A stretch of 64,000 bases of DNA, taken from assembly GCA_023423695.1 (NCBI GenBank), contig JAFAFA010000079.1, positions 310,001 to 374,000 of the forward strand. Reading direction: 5' to 3'. Positions 37,775-46,622 of this stretch are shown piece after piece; the stretch's first letter is position 1; every line of letters starts with the position of its first letter. Both the position numbers and the translations under genes were made by a program. The notes under the pieces are model-generated. The model had not been told where the DNA came from, searched no databases, and saw nothing but the letters and a program-made list of their open reading frames with translations. Source of the stretch: Pseudomonadota bacterium (GTDB lineage Bacteria; Pseudomonadota; Alphaproteobacteria; Azospirillales; Azospirillaceae).

Positions 37775-39208
37775 ATGAGCGCGCTTGCCGTCACCGACGA
37801 TCTCTTCTTCAACCGCGCCGGCATGGACCGCGCCCGCGTGGAAGGCGTCGTGCAGGACGCCCTGCACAATGCCGACGATGGGGAGCTTTACCTCGAATAT
37901 GCACAGAGCGAGTCGCTGGGCTGGGACGACGGGAAGCTGAAGTCCGCCAGCTTCGATACGACCCAGGGCTTCGGCCTGCGCTCCATCGCCGGCGAGGCGA
38001 CCGGCTACGCCCATGCCAGCAACCTGTCGGAAGAGGCGATCCGCCGCGCCGCCGCCACCGTGCGCGCCGTGCAGGCCGGCCACACCGGCACGCTGGCGGA
38101 GCCGCCGGCCGGCACCAACCGCGCCCTCTACATCCCCGACAATCCCCTGCACCTCGTCCCCTTCGAGGAGAAGGTGAAGCTGCTGGCCGACATCGACGCC
38201 TATGCCCGCGCCAAGGACGAGCGGGTGCGGCAGGTCAGCTGCTCGATCAGCGGCGAATGGCAGGCGGTGCAGATCATGCGTGCCGACGGCGTCCGCGTCG
38301 CCGACCTGCGCCCGCTGGTGCGCCTGAACGTCTCCGTCGTGGTGGCGGAAGGCGACCGGATGGAGACGGGTGGCTATGGCGGCGGCGGCCGCGTCACCTA
38401 CGAACACTACATCCAGCCGGAAACCTGGCGCGGCTTCGTCGACGAGGCGCTGCGGCAGGCCCTGGTCAACCTGTCCTCCGTCCCGGCCCCGGCCGGCGAG
38501 ATGACGGTGGTGCTGGGCAGCGGCTGGCCCGGCATCCTGCTGCACGAGGCCATCGGCCACGGGCTGGAGGGTGACTTCAACCGCAAGAAGACCTCCGCCT
38601 TCTCCGGGCTGCTGGGCCAGCGCATCGCCGCCCCCGGCGTCACCATCGTCGATGACGGGACCATCGAGAACTCGCGCGGCTCCATCAGCGTCGACGACGA
38701 GGGCACGCCCGGCCAGTGCACCACGCTGATCGAGGACGGCATCCTGGTCGGCTTCATGCAGGACCGCATGAACGCCCGCCTGATGGGCATGCGCCCGACA
38801 GGCAACGGCCGGCGCCAGAGCTTCGCCTACAATCCGATGCCCCGTATGACCAACACGGTGATGCGCAACGGCAATCACACGCCCGACGAGATCATCGCCT
38901 CGGTCAAGAAGGGCATCTACGCCAAGAACTTCGGCGGCGGTCAGGTGGACATCACCAACGGCAAGTTCGTCTTCTCCGCCAGCGAGGCCTACCTGATCGA
39001 GGATGGCAAGCTGGGTCCCGCCGTGAAGGGCGCCACCCTGATCGGCAACGGTCCGGACAGCCTGACCAAGGTGTCGATGATCGGCAACGACAGCCGCCTC
39101 GATCCCGGCGTCGGCACCTGCGGCAAGGACGGACAGGGCGTGCCGGTCGGCGTCGGCCAGCCGACGCTGAAGCTGGAAGGCCTGACGGTCGGCGGCACCG
39201 CCGCCTGA
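37775..39208 (+). CDS. tldD: Metalloprotease TldD
   Basis: TldD forms a complex with TldE/PmbA that degrades small peptides and matures modified peptides or antitoxins. This 477-residue protein has the zinc motif HEAIGHGLEGD (His257, Glu258, His262) and the family block GTPGQCTTLIEDG. YGGGGRVTYEHY precedes the protease core. The ATG at 37775 gives the usual family N-terminus (DDLFFNRAGMD). No pmbA gene lies in the window. A terminator follows at 39239-39272. Confidence 0.95.
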   Translation: MSALAVTDDLFFNRAGMDRARVEGVVQDALHNADDGELYLEYAQSESLGWDDGKLKSASFDTTQGFGLRSIAGEATGYAHASNLSEEAIRRAAATVRAVQAGHTGTLAEPPAGTNRALYIPDNPLHLVPFEEKVKLLADIDAYARAKDERVRQVSCSISGEWQAVQIMRADGVRVADLRPLVRLNVSVVVAEGDRMETGGYGGGGRVTYEHYIQPETWRGFVDEALRQALVNLSSVPAPAGEMTVVLGSGWPGILLHEAIGHGLEGDFNRKKTSAFSGLLGQRIAAPGVTIVDDGTIENSRGSISVDDEGTPGQCTTLIEDGILVGFMQDRMNARLMGMRPTGNGRRQSFAYNPMPRMTNTVMRNGNHTPDEIIASVKKGIYAKNFGGGQVDITNGKFVFSASEAYLIEDGKLGPAVKGATLIGNGPDSLTKVSMIGNDSRLDPGVGTCGKDGQGVPVGVGQPTLKLEGLTVGGTAA

Positions 39209-39237
39209 CGCCGCCCCATCTCTCGGTGCATGCGGTA

Positions 39238-39273
39238 GAGAGGCCGGGCCGCATTCGCGGTCCGGCCTCTTTC
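39238..39273 (+). terminator. Hairpin terminator after tldD
   Basis: AGAGGCCGG (39239-39247) and CCGGCCTCT (39262-39270) pair, with an inner CCGC/GCGG stem around ATTC, and are followed by TTTC. It starts 30 bases after the tldD stop. The short T-run makes it a moderate intrinsic terminator. Confidence 0.72.
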
Positions 39274-39436
39274 GCATTCGGGGTCTTGCACAGCAGCCGC
39301 ACACTGATCGGCAACTGAGAGACAGGCTCATCGCCATTTTGTGCTGGCGTTCCCGGCACCCCGCTTCGATGATCGCGCATCCGGACGGCACGGCCGAACC
39401 CGTGCCCGCGAAGAAAACCGAAACGGGAGACGTGCG

Positions 39437-39976
39437 ATGGCAACCGAATCGACCGCCGGGCTGGCCTTGGTTTCCACCTTCTGCCCCGACCGGGTCGGGC
39501 TGGTCTCCGGCATCACCAGCCACCTGTTCGAACAGGGCATCAACCTGCGCGACGCCACTTTCGCCTCGCTCGGCACCGGTGCCGAGTTCTCCGCCGTTTG
39601 CGAGCTGCCCGCCGGTCTGACGGTGGCGGAGGTTCAGGCCAGCCTGTCGTCCCTGCCCGTGCTGTCCGGCGCCGAGGTGAAGGTCACCCCCTTCGCCTTC
39701 GATCCCCAGCCGGGTCCGCAGGCCATGGTCACCCACCGCGTCGAGGTGTCGGGCGGCGATCAGCCCGGTCTCGTGGCGCGTCTGTCGGAGATCTTCACCC
39801 AGTTCGACGCCAACATCGTGCGGCTGGACGCGCAGACCCTCCCCGACCGTGCCGGCGAGCGCTATGTCCTGCGCTTCTCCGTGTCGATTCCGGCGGAGCG
39901 GGCGGAGGTATGCCTGTCGGCGGTGGCGAACACGGCGGAGACCCTGGGGCTGACCTGCCGGGCCGAAGGGGTTTGA
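39437..39976 (+). CDS. GcvR-like protein with two ACT domains
   Basis: This 179-residue protein is two ACT domains in tandem: LALVSTFCPDRVGLVSGITSHLFEQG (about residues 8-33) and THRVEVSGGDQPGLVARLSEIF (about 99-120), each with the beta-alpha-beta Gly-rich turn. This matches the glycine-cleavage repressor GcvR family, whose members bind amino acids and regulate by protein contact. No gcv genes are close by, so the target is unknown. CGGGAGA precedes the ATG. A palindrome follows at 39989. Confidence 0.82.
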   Translation: MATESTAGLALVSTFCPDRVGLVSGITSHLFEQGINLRDATFASLGTGAEFSAVCELPAGLTVAEVQASLSSLPVLSGAEVKVTPFAFDPQPGPQAMVTHRVEVSGGDQPGLVARLSEIFTQFDANIVRLDAQTLPDRAGERYVLRFSVSIPAERAEVCLSAVANTAETLGLTCRAEGV

Positions 39977-39988
39977 CTGATCGCCGGT

Positions 39989-40040
39989 GCCCCCTCCCCA
40001 TCCCTCTCCCGCTAACGCGGGAGAGGGATGGGGAGGGGCA
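39989..40040. repeat. GC-rich intergenic palindrome, near-perfect
   Basis: A stem of about 23 bp, CCCTCCCCATCCCTCTCCCGC and its complement, closes on a TAAC loop. It lies between the convergent ACT and guanidinium exporter genes. Apart from one extra C the stem is perfect. It shares the CCCTCTCCCGC/GCGGGAGAGGG core with the other palindromes in this window. Confidence 0.78.
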
Positions 40041-40052
40041 TTCAGCGACCGC

Positions 40053-40370
40053 TCACCCGTGCAGAACCTTCAGGCCGACGATCCCGCCGACGATCGCGGC
40101 GATGCACAGCAGCCGCAGCGCTCCGGCGGGCTCGCCGAACAACCACATGCCCAGCACCGCGGTGCCCACGGTGCCGATCCCTGTCCACACCGCGTAAGCC
40201 GTGCCCAGCGGCAGCGTTTTCAACGCGGCTCCCAGCAGCAGGATGCTCACCAGCATCGCCCCCGCGGTCAGCACGCTCGGCACCAGACGGGTGAAGCCTT
40301 CGGTATATTTCAGGCCGACGGCCCAACCGATTTCGAAAAGACCGGCGAAGAACAGCGTGACCCACGCCAT
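40053..40370 (-). CDS. gdx: Guanidinium exporter Gdx (SugE-type SMR transporter)
   Basis: This 105-residue protein has four membrane helices and belongs to the small multidrug resistance family. The N-terminus [20 protein letters not shown] has the essential Glu13, and [12 protein letters not shown] with [11 protein letters not shown] are the marks of the SugE/Gdx branch, which exports guanidinium in exchange for protons, rather than the EmrE branch. The upstream guanidine-II riboswitch (40388-40448) supports this strongly. GGAGG at 40378-40382 is 7 bases before the ATG. The frame extends upstream through the riboswitch, which is not coding. Confidence 0.93.
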   Translation of the reverse strand: MAWVTLFFAGLFEIGWAVGLKYTEGFTRLVPSVLTAGAMLVSILLLGAALKTLPLGTAYAVWTGIGTVGTAVLGMWLFGEPAGALRLLCIAAIVGGIVGLKVLHG

Positions 40371-40387
40371 GACGGTACCTCCGTCTT

Positions 40388-40448
40388 GGAATGGCGGGGT
40401 CGTCCCCACCCGGAAACCCTCTCTCATTGGCGGGGTCGTCCCCGCGGG
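40388..40448 (-). promoter_or_regulatory. Guanidine-II riboswitch (mini-ykkC) upstream of gdx
   Basis: Read on the minus strand, two hairpins each show GGGGACGACCCC: the first at 40432-40443 (stem 40430-40445) and the second at 40396-40407 (stem 40393-40410), 22 bases apart. Two tandem stem-loops with ACGR loops directly before a ribosome-binding site are the definition of the mini-ykkC motif, known to bind guanidine through kissing loops and to switch on translation. Here the second stem ends 10 bases before GGAGG. I infer guanidine-induced translation of gdx. Confidence 0.88.
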
Positions 40449-40638
40449 CCAGTGGGCAGATAGGACATGCGCCTCCCATGGTCAAGATGGCGGAGATCAA
40501 GATGGAGGCGGTCGAGATGGCAGCATTCAAGGCAGGCGGCCAAGGTTGCATCGCGGCGTCCGCCCGTGCAGGATGGGGTTCCTGAATGGTTCCCCCTTCG
40601 CCGCTGGTGGTGCTGGGGGTTTTCGACGTTGGACAGCA

Positions 40639-40962
40639 ATGACCGAAAACGGCACCCCCCCGGCTTCCGAGACGCCGGCCCCCGAGAAGGCCGAGTCGCT
40701 TGAGAACCGACGCAAGCGGCTGCGCTTCCGCTCCTGGCATCGCGGCACGCGCGAAATGGATCTGCTGATGGGCAGCTTCGCCGACGCCCATGTCGGCGAC
40801 TTCGACCATGCCATGCTCGACCGCTTCGAAGCGCTGCTGGAATTGGGCGATCCCGATCTCTACGACTGGATGTCGGGACGGGAGCCGGTTCCCGCCGAAC
40901 ATGACAGCGACGTGATGCGCCTGTTGACGGCGTTCCGTTACACACCACGTCAAGGCTCCTGA
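40639..40962 (+). CDS. sdhE: Succinate dehydrogenase flavinylation/assembly factor SdhE
   Basis: SdhE (Sdh5/CptB, DUF339) helps attach FAD to the succinate dehydrogenase flavoprotein. From the ATG at 40639 the protein is 107 residues: an acidic, Pro-rich N-terminal 20 and then the compact helical domain RRKRLRFRSWHRGTREMDLLMG with the RGTRE motif at residues 35-39, followed by LELGDPDLYDWMSG. It is 56 bases before mfd on the same strand, a pairing seen in other Alphaproteobacteria. Confidence 0.93.
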   Translation: MTENGTPPASETPAPEKAESLENRRKRLRFRSWHRGTREMDLLMGSFADAHVGDFDHAMLDRFEALLELGDPDLYDWMSGREPVPAEHDSDVMRLLTAFRYTPRQGS

Positions 40963-41018
40963 CGGAGCCGCGGTCAAGGCTCCACGCCCAGCGTTCCCCT
41001 TCTCCGAGGCATCCTCCT

Positions 41019-44000
41019 TTGGTCAGTTTCGATCTCCAGCCCGGCCGCGCCGGCCGTCTCCTGATCGGCGGCGCGCCCGAGGGTCATGACGCCCGCATTC
41101 TGGCGGAGCTTGCGCAGAAGGCCGGGGCCTATGGCCTGCTGCATGTGGCGCTGGACGACACGCGCTGCGCATTGCTGGCGGAGGCACTGGCCTTCTTCGC
41201 GCCGAAGCTGGAGGTGCTGACCTTCCCGGCCTGGGATTGCCTGCCCTACGACCGCGTGTCGCCGAACGGCGGCATCGTCGCCCGCCGCATCGACACGCTG
41301 ACCCGGCTGATCGCACGGCGCGAGGCGGCATCGAACCGCGACGGGCTGGCCCCGCTGATCGTGCTGACCACCGTCAATGCCGTGGTGCAGAAGGTACCGC
41401 CGCGCAGCGCCTTCAGGAACGCGGTGTTCTCGGCCAAGCTTCGCGACCGGATCGACCTGGAGAAGCTGCAGCGGTACCTCGCCGGCAACGGCTACACCCG
41501 CGCCCAGACCGTGCGGGAGCCCGGCGAGTTCGCGGTGCGCGGCGGCATCGTCGACCTGTTCCCGCCGGGGACGGAGGAACCGCTGCGCCTCGACCTGTTC
41601 GGTGACGAGCTGGAGGGAGTCCGCGCCTTCGATCCCATGACCCAGCGCACCACCGACAAGCGCGACAGCGTCGAGCTGAAGCCGATGTCGGAGGTGTTCC
41701 TGGACGAGGCCGGGATCGCCCGATTCCGGTGCGGCTACCGCGAGTTGTTCGGTGCGGTGACCGACGACGATCCGCTCTACGAGGCGATTTCCGCCGGCCG
41801 CAGCTATGGCGGCATGGAGCATTGGCTGCCGCTGTTCCATGAGAGCATGGACACGGTGCTGGATTACCTGCCGCGCGGCATCGTCAGCCTGGACCATCAG
41901 GCGGCGGAGGCGCGTGACGCCCGCATGGCGCAGGTGGTCGATTTCCACGCCTCGCGCGACTCGATGATGACCATCGAAAAGCGGACGGGATCGCCGGTCT
42001 ACAAGCCGGTGCCTGTCGCCTCGATGTTCATCGACGCCACCGGCTGGGACGCGCTGATGGCCGAACGCGCGGTGGCGCAGCTGCAGATCTTCTCCACGCC
42101 CCCGGGCATCAAGGGGACAGTGGACGCCGGCGGCAAGCGCGGCCACGACTTCGCGGAGGAGCGCAACCGCCCCGACGTGAATGTCTTCGACGCGGTGAAG
42201 GACCATATCCGGGCGCTGCGCGCCGACGGGCGGCGGGTGCTGATCGCCGGCTATTCCGCCGGCTCGCGCGACCGCCTGTCCAACGTGCTGGCCGACCACG
42301 GCATCCCCGGCCTGGAGCCGGCGGAGAGCATCGAGGATGTCCGCCGCTTCGACCGCGGCATCATCGGCACCATCGTGCTGGGGATGGAGCATGGCTTCAC
42401 CTCCGCCGATCTCGCCGTCATCACCGAACAGGACATCCTTGGCGACCGTCTGGTCCGCCCGGCGAAGAAGAAGCGCAAGGCCGCCAACTTCATCGCCGAG
42501 CATTCGGCCCTGCATGAGGGCGACATCGTCGTCCACATGGACCACGGCATCGGCCGCTACGACGGGCTGGAAACACTGGAGGTCACCGGCGCCCCGCACG
42601 ACTGCCTGCGCCTGATCTATGAGGGCGGCGACAAGCTGTACGTCCCGGTCGAGAACATCGAGGTGCTGTCGCGTTACGGCTCGGAGGACGCCAATGTCCA
42701 GCTCGACAAGCTGGGCGGCGCCGGCTGGCAGGGCCGCAAGGCGCGGGTCAAGAAGCGCCTGAAGGACATGGCGGAAGCCCTGCTGAAGATCGCGGCGGAA
42801 CGGATGCTGAAGAAGGCCGATCCGGTGCTGACGCCGGAAGGCGTCTATCAGGAATTCGCCGCCCGCTTCCCCTACCCCGAAACCGACGACCAGCTGAAGG
42901 CGATCGAGGACATCTTCACCGACCTCGGCAGCGGCCGGCCGATGGACCGTCTGGTCTGCGGCGACGTCGGTTTCGGTAAGACCGAAGTGGCCCTGCGCGC
43001 CGCCTTCATGGTTGCCATGAGCGGCAAGCAGGTCGCCGTCGTCGTGCCGACCACCCTGCTGGCCCGTCAGCATTTCAAGACCTTCTCCACCCGGTTCAAT
43101 GGGCTGCCCGTGCGTGTCGTTCAGCTGTCGCGCATGGTCACCGCCCGTGAACAGACGCTGGTGAAGAAGGAACTGGCGGAGGGCACCGCCGACATCGTCG
43201 TCGGCACCCATGCGCTGCTCGCCAAGGGGCTCGATTTCAAACGGCTGGGCATGGTCATCGTCGACGAGGAGCAGCATTTCGGCGTGAAGCAGAAGGAACG
43301 GCTGAAGGAACTGCGCGCCGACATCCACGTCCTGACGCTGACCGCCACGCCGATCCCCCGCACGCTGCAGATGGCGCTGTCCGGCGTGCGCGAGCTGTCG
43401 CTGATCGCCACCCCGCCGGTCGACCGTCTGGCGGTGCGCACCTTCGTGCTGCCCTACGACCCGGTGGTGATCCGCGAAGCGATCCTGCGCGAGCATTACC
43501 GCGGCGGCCAGAGCTTCTACGTCTGCCCGCGCGTGGAGGATCTGGCGAAGGTCGCCGAGCGGGTGCGCGAACTGGTGCCGGAGGTCAAGATCGTCACCGC
43601 CCATGGCCAGATGGCGGCCAGCGAGTTGGAAGACGTCATGACCGCCTTCGACGAGGGCAAGTTCGAGGTGCTGCTCGCCACCAACATCATCGAGAGCGGC
43701 CTGGACATCCCCAACGCCAACACGCTGATCGTCCACCGCGCCGACCTGTTCGGGCTGGCCCAGCTCTACCAGATCCGCGGTCGTGTCGGCCGGTCGAAGA
43801 AGCGCGGCTACGCCTATCTGACCTATGCCCCGAACAAGCCGCTGAGCAGCACCGCCCAGCAGCGCCTGCACGTCATCGAGACGCTGGACAGCCTGGGTGC
43901 CGGCTTCCAGCTCGCCAGCCACGACATGGACATCCGCGGCGCCGGCAATCTGCTGGGCGAGGAGCAGTCGGGGCAGGTGCGCGAGGTCGGCGTCGAGCTT

Positions 44001-44660
44001 TACCAGCAGATGCTGGAGGAGGCCGTCGCCAACGCCCGGGCATCCATGCAGGAGGGGGCGGTCGCCGCCGCCGCGGCGCAGGAATGGGTGCCGCAGATCA
44101 ATCTCGGCACGCCGGTGCTGATCCCGGAAAGCTACGTCCCCGACCTGACCGTGCGTCTGTCGCTCTACCGCCGCATCGCCGATCTGGTCGACCGGGCGGA
44201 GGTGGACGGCTTCGCAGCCGAACTGATCGACCGCTTCGGCAAGCTGCCGGAGGAGGTCGAGAATCTGCTGGACGTCGTCACCATCAAGCGCTGGTGCAAA
44301 CAGGCGAACATCGACCGGGTGGATGCCGGTCCGAAGGGGCTGGTGCTGGCCTTCCACGACAACTTCTATGCCGAGCCGGCCAAGTTGCTGACCTACATCG
44401 CCCAGCATCTGACCCTGATGAAGCTGCGGCCGGACCACAAGCTGGTCTACAGCCGCGAATGGCCCGACCCGCAGGCCCGCGTGCGCAGCGTGCAGAAGCT
44501 GGTGAAGGATCTGGCCGAGATGGCGACGGGCGGCGGCGTGCCGCGGGGCGAAACCCCGCCGCCGCCCCCTCCCCCGCCGCCGCCCAAGCCGACCGGCGCC
44601 AAAGTGGCCTCACGCTTCGGCACGCCGTCGCGCTTCGGCCGTCCGACCGGGCGGCGCTGA
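41019..44660 (+). CDS. mfd: Transcription-repair coupling factor Mfd
   Basis: Mfd removes stalled RNA polymerase from damage and recruits UvrA. This 1213-residue protein has the UvrB-like N-terminus (FPAWDCLPYDRVSPNG, then REPGEFAVRGGIVDLFPPG), the polymerase-interaction domain near HMDHGIGRYDGLE, and RecG-like helicase motifs CGDVGFGKTEVALRAAF (Walker A), VDEEQHFG (DEEQ) and LTATPIPRTLQ. The start is a TTG with CCGAGG upstream. The C-terminal end carries a run of 10 prolines and an RFGTPSRFGRPTG tail not typical of Mfd. Confidence 0.97.
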   Translation: MVSFDLQPGRAGRLLIGGAPEGHDARILAELAQKAGAYGLLHVALDDTRCALLAEALAFFAPKLEVLTFPAWDCLPYDRVSPNGGIVARRIDTLTRLIARREAASNRDGLAPLIVLTTVNAVVQKVPPRSAFRNAVFSAKLRDRIDLEKLQRYLAGNGYTRAQTVREPGEFAVRGGIVDLFPPGTEEPLRLDLFGDELEGVRAFDPMTQRTTDKRDSVELKPMSEVFLDEAGIARFRCGYRELFGAVTDDDPLYEAISAGRSYGGMEHWLPLFHESMDTVLDYLPRGIVSLDHQAAEARDARMAQVVDFHASRDSMMTIEKRTGSPVYKPVPVASMFIDATGWDALMAERAVAQLQIFSTPPGIKGTVDAGGKRGHDFAEERNRPDVNVFDAVKDHIRALRADGRRVLIAGYSAGSRDRLSNVLADHGIPGLEPAESIEDVRRFDRGIIGTIVLGMEHGFTSADLAVITEQDILGDRLVRPAKKKRKAANFIAEHSALHEGDIVVHMDHGIGRYDGLETLEVTGAPHDCLRLIYEGGDKLYVPVENIEVLSRYGSEDANVQLDKLGGAGWQGRKARVKKRLKDMAEALLKIAAERMLKKADPVLTPEGVYQEFAARFPYPETDDQLKAIEDIFTDLGSGRPMDRLVCGDVGFGKTEVALRAAFMVAMSGKQVAVVVPTTLLARQHFKTFSTRFNGLPVRVVQLSRMVTAREQTLVKKELAEGTADIVVGTHALLAKGLDFKRLGMVIVDEEQHFGVKQKERLKELRADIHVLTLTATPIPRTLQMALSGVRELSLIATPPVDRLAVRTFVLPYDPVVIREAILREHYRGGQSFYVCPRVEDLAKVAERVRELVPEVKIVTAHGQMAASELEDVMTAFDEGKFEVLLATNIIESGLDIPNANTLIVHRADLFGLAQLYQIRGRVGRSKKRGYAYLTYAPNKPLSSTAQQRLHVIETLDSLGAGFQLASHDMDIRGAGNLLGEEQSGQVREVGVELYQQMLEEAVANARASMQEGAVAAAAAQEWVPQINLGTPVLIPESYVPDLTVRLSLYRRIADLVDRAEVDGFAAELIDRFGKLPEEVENLLDVVTIKRWCKQANIDRVDAGPKGLVLAFHDNFYAEPAKLLTYIAQHLTLMKLRPDHKLVYSREWPDPQARVRSVQKLVKDLAEMATGGGVPRGETPPPPPPPPPPKPTGAKVASRFGTPSRFGRPTGRR

Positions 44661-44661
44661 G

Positions 44662-45615
44662 ATGGATGACCTGAGCCGCAACGCGTCGCTCGCCCGCCGG
44701 CTGGCGCGCGGCGACCGGCGGACGGTGGGCGACGCCCCCTCCGTTGCCGACGAGGTATCGGCCGACCGCGGCAAGCTGGCGGAACTGGTCGGATGCCTGT
44801 TCGACCCGGATGCGAGTGTGCGCATGCGCGCGGCCGACGCGCTGGAACGGGTGTCGCGCGGAAATCCCGGCTGGCTCGATCCATATGTCGACCATCTTCT
44901 GACCGACGCCGTCGCCATCGAACAGGCTGAGGTGCGCTGGCATATCGCCCAGATCGTGCCGCGCCTGACCATGGACGACGAGCAGCGTCACCGTGCCGCC
45001 GTCCTGCTGGCGGACTGGTTCGAGAACAGTCCCAGCCGCATCGTCCAGACCAGCGCGCTGCAGGCGGTGGTCGATCTGGCCGAATCGGACCCTGACCTAC
45101 GCGCGACCTCGGCGGAGATGCTGGGCCGCGCCATGCGCTCCGGCGTGCCGTCTCTGGCCGCCCGCGCACGGCGGATCCTGAAGCCCTTCGAGGTGGACGA
45201 GGCGACGCTGACCGCGGCCCTGGTGCGGGATCAGACCGGCCTGACCCTCTCGGTGCTGCCCGACCGGCTGGCGGTGGCGCAGCTGCCGCCCGGCAGCGGC
45301 CTGCCCGACTGGCTGGACTGGACCGACCCGCTGGTCGGCGCCACCCGCACGGGCGAGGAGCTGTCGATCCTCTGCCGCGAGGACCGCGTGCCCGACGGCG
45401 TGAAGGCCGAACGCGGCTGGCGCGCCTTCCGGGTGGAGGGTGTGGTCGATTTCTCTCTGTTCGGCATCCTGGCGCGGATCGCGGTGCCGCTGGCCCAGGC
45501 CCATGTGCCGATCTTCGCGATCTCCACCTACAACACCGACTATGTGCTGGTCCGCGCCGACGACCTGGACAAGGCGGCGGACGTGCTGTCGCTGAGCTGC
45601 ACGGTGAAGCGGTAG
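44662..45615 (+). CDS. HEAT-repeat and ACT-domain fusion protein
   Basis: This 317-residue protein begins one base after the mfd stop. Residues 1-180 are helical with HEAT-like pairs (DPDASVRMRAADALERV, then RIVQTSALQAVVDLAESDPD). From about residue 193 (GLTLSVLPDRLAVAQLPPG) to the end it matches the CASTOR-like ACT family, with EELSILCREDRVPDG and HVPIFAISTYNTDYVLV. In other genomes I know the ACT part as a separate protein of about 125 residues. The frame is continuous, so the fusion is real in this sequence. Amino-acid sensing with a scaffold role is a guess. Confidence 0.75.
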   Translation: MDDLSRNASLARRLARGDRRTVGDAPSVADEVSADRGKLAELVGCLFDPDASVRMRAADALERVSRGNPGWLDPYVDHLLTDAVAIEQAEVRWHIAQIVPRLTMDDEQRHRAAVLLADWFENSPSRIVQTSALQAVVDLAESDPDLRATSAEMLGRAMRSGVPSLAARARRILKPFEVDEATLTAALVRDQTGLTLSVLPDRLAVAQLPPGSGLPDWLDWTDPLVGATRTGEELSILCREDRVPDGVKAERGWRAFRVEGVVDFSLFGILARIAVPLAQAHVPIFAISTYNTDYVLVRADDLDKAADVLSLSCTVKR

Positions 45616-45646
45616 AAAGAGGGCAAGTTCGCAATGCGGCGGCAGT

Positions 45647-45680
45647 CCCCTCTCCCGCCCAGCGGGGGGTAGGGAGGGGG
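45647..45680. repeat. GC-rich intergenic palindrome
   Basis: CCCCTCTCCCGCCCAGCGGGGGG with TAGGGAGGGG forms an imperfect stem between the HEAT-ACT gene and the convergent small gene. It shares the CCCTCTCCCGC core with the copies at 39989 and 36008 and is the most degenerate of the clear members. Confidence 0.6.
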
Positions 45681-45703
45681 GAAATGCCAACCATCGTTTA
45701 CCG

Positions 45704-45901
45704 TTAAGCGCCGCCGCCCTCGCGCTGGCTCTTCTCGATGATCTCCTCCCGCTCGCCCATCTCTTCCCATTTCTTCTGAACGGGCTTGTCGGGATCGCCG
45801 GAAGCCTTGCCGGTCTTGTCGACCAGCTTGTCCTCGATTCGCTGGGCGGCGTCCGACGGCGCGTCGGAGGTCACGGATTTGGAGCGGTCCTGGTCGGTCA
45901 T
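45704..45901 (-). CDS. Small hydrophilic hypothetical protein
   Basis: This 65-residue protein is highly charged with no hydrophobic core (TDQDRSKSVTSDAPSDAAQ, then KKWEEMGEREEIIEKSQRE). It is probably disordered apart from a C-terminal helix. Such small charged proteins are often stress-related in Alphaproteobacteria, but nothing here proves that. The ATG at 45901 is preferred to the one at 45955. It lies downstream of the HIT gene on the same strand. Confidence 0.5.
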   Translation of the reverse strand: MTDQDRSKSVTSDAPSDAAQRIEDKLVDKTGKASGDPDKPVQKKWEEMGEREEIIEKSQREGGGA

Positions 45902-45958
45902 GGCGGCGGTCTCCCACAAGGTTGGTTGACCACACCAACACCTCCGACCCGGCAAAGT

Positions 45959-46369
45959 TCACGCGTCGGCCCGCAATGCCTCCGCCAGCCGGTCGATCAG
46001 CGCCGCGGCCTCCGCCGGCTCGTACGGCCGGGCATGGCCGGAACCCCAAACCGGGCCGGGCCACGCCGGATCGCCACGCGTCCGGCCGATCACATGGACG
46101 TGCAACTGCGGCACCATGTTGCCCAGCGCGCCGACGTTCATCTTGTCCGGCGCGAACAGCCGCTCCACCACGCGGGAGACCAGCGCGATTTCCCGCATCA
46201 GCGTCGCCTGATCTCCCTCCTCCAGCCGATGGATTTCCACCGCCTCCTCGCGCATCGGCACCAGGATCAGCCAGGGCCACAGGGCGTTGTTCATCAGCAA
46301 CACCCGGCAAAGCCCCAGATCAGTCACATGACGGGTGTCGGCCTGTAGCCGTTCGTTAAGGGAAAACAT
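45959..46369 (-). CDS. HIT domain protein
   Basis: This 136-residue protein is a histidine-triad hydrolase of the small HIT type. The triad region is QLHVHVIGR (residues 88-96), in which the first of the three usual His is Gln; the following His90 and His92 remain. LCRVLLMNNALWPWLILVP is the nucleotide-binding strand region. Members split nucleotide phosphoramidates or dinucleotides. Substrate is unknown. GGAGTG precedes the ATG. It is divergent from the glucan synthase-like gene. Confidence 0.87.
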   Translation of the reverse strand: MFSLNERLQADTRHVTDLGLCRVLLMNNALWPWLILVPMREEAVEIHRLEEGDQATLMREIALVSRVVERLFAPDKMNVGALGNMVPQLHVHVIGRTRGDPAWPGPVWGSGHARPYEPAEAAALIDRLAEALRADA

Positions 46370-46622
46370 GCTTCACTCCTTCCTGGCATTCGGCAGAGGC
46401 ACCGCCGGGAATAAACCGGACGCTGCTCTGTTATAGCCGGCAGTGGCGGGGCAACCGCGAAGCTTGTATAGAAGGCCGTGCGCGCCGGCCATATGGCGCA
46501 GCGGCATTCGTTGGACGATGTTCGAGTTCGGTCCGGGTCATGGTCGGGGCGGCACCAGTCGCCTTGCGCCATTTTCCGGGCCGTATCCATGTTTTCTGGT
46601 GCGGCGAGCGGGAACGACCCAC

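Noticed and set aside
40371..40427. N-terminal extension of gdx from an upstream ATG
   Set aside because: The extension would run through the riboswitch and lacks similarity; the ATG at 40370 has GGAGG and the conserved MAW start.
40974..44438. Minus-strand open frame of 1154 codons antisense to mfd
   Set aside because: Shadow of mfd; no recognisable protein family and no ribosome-binding site.
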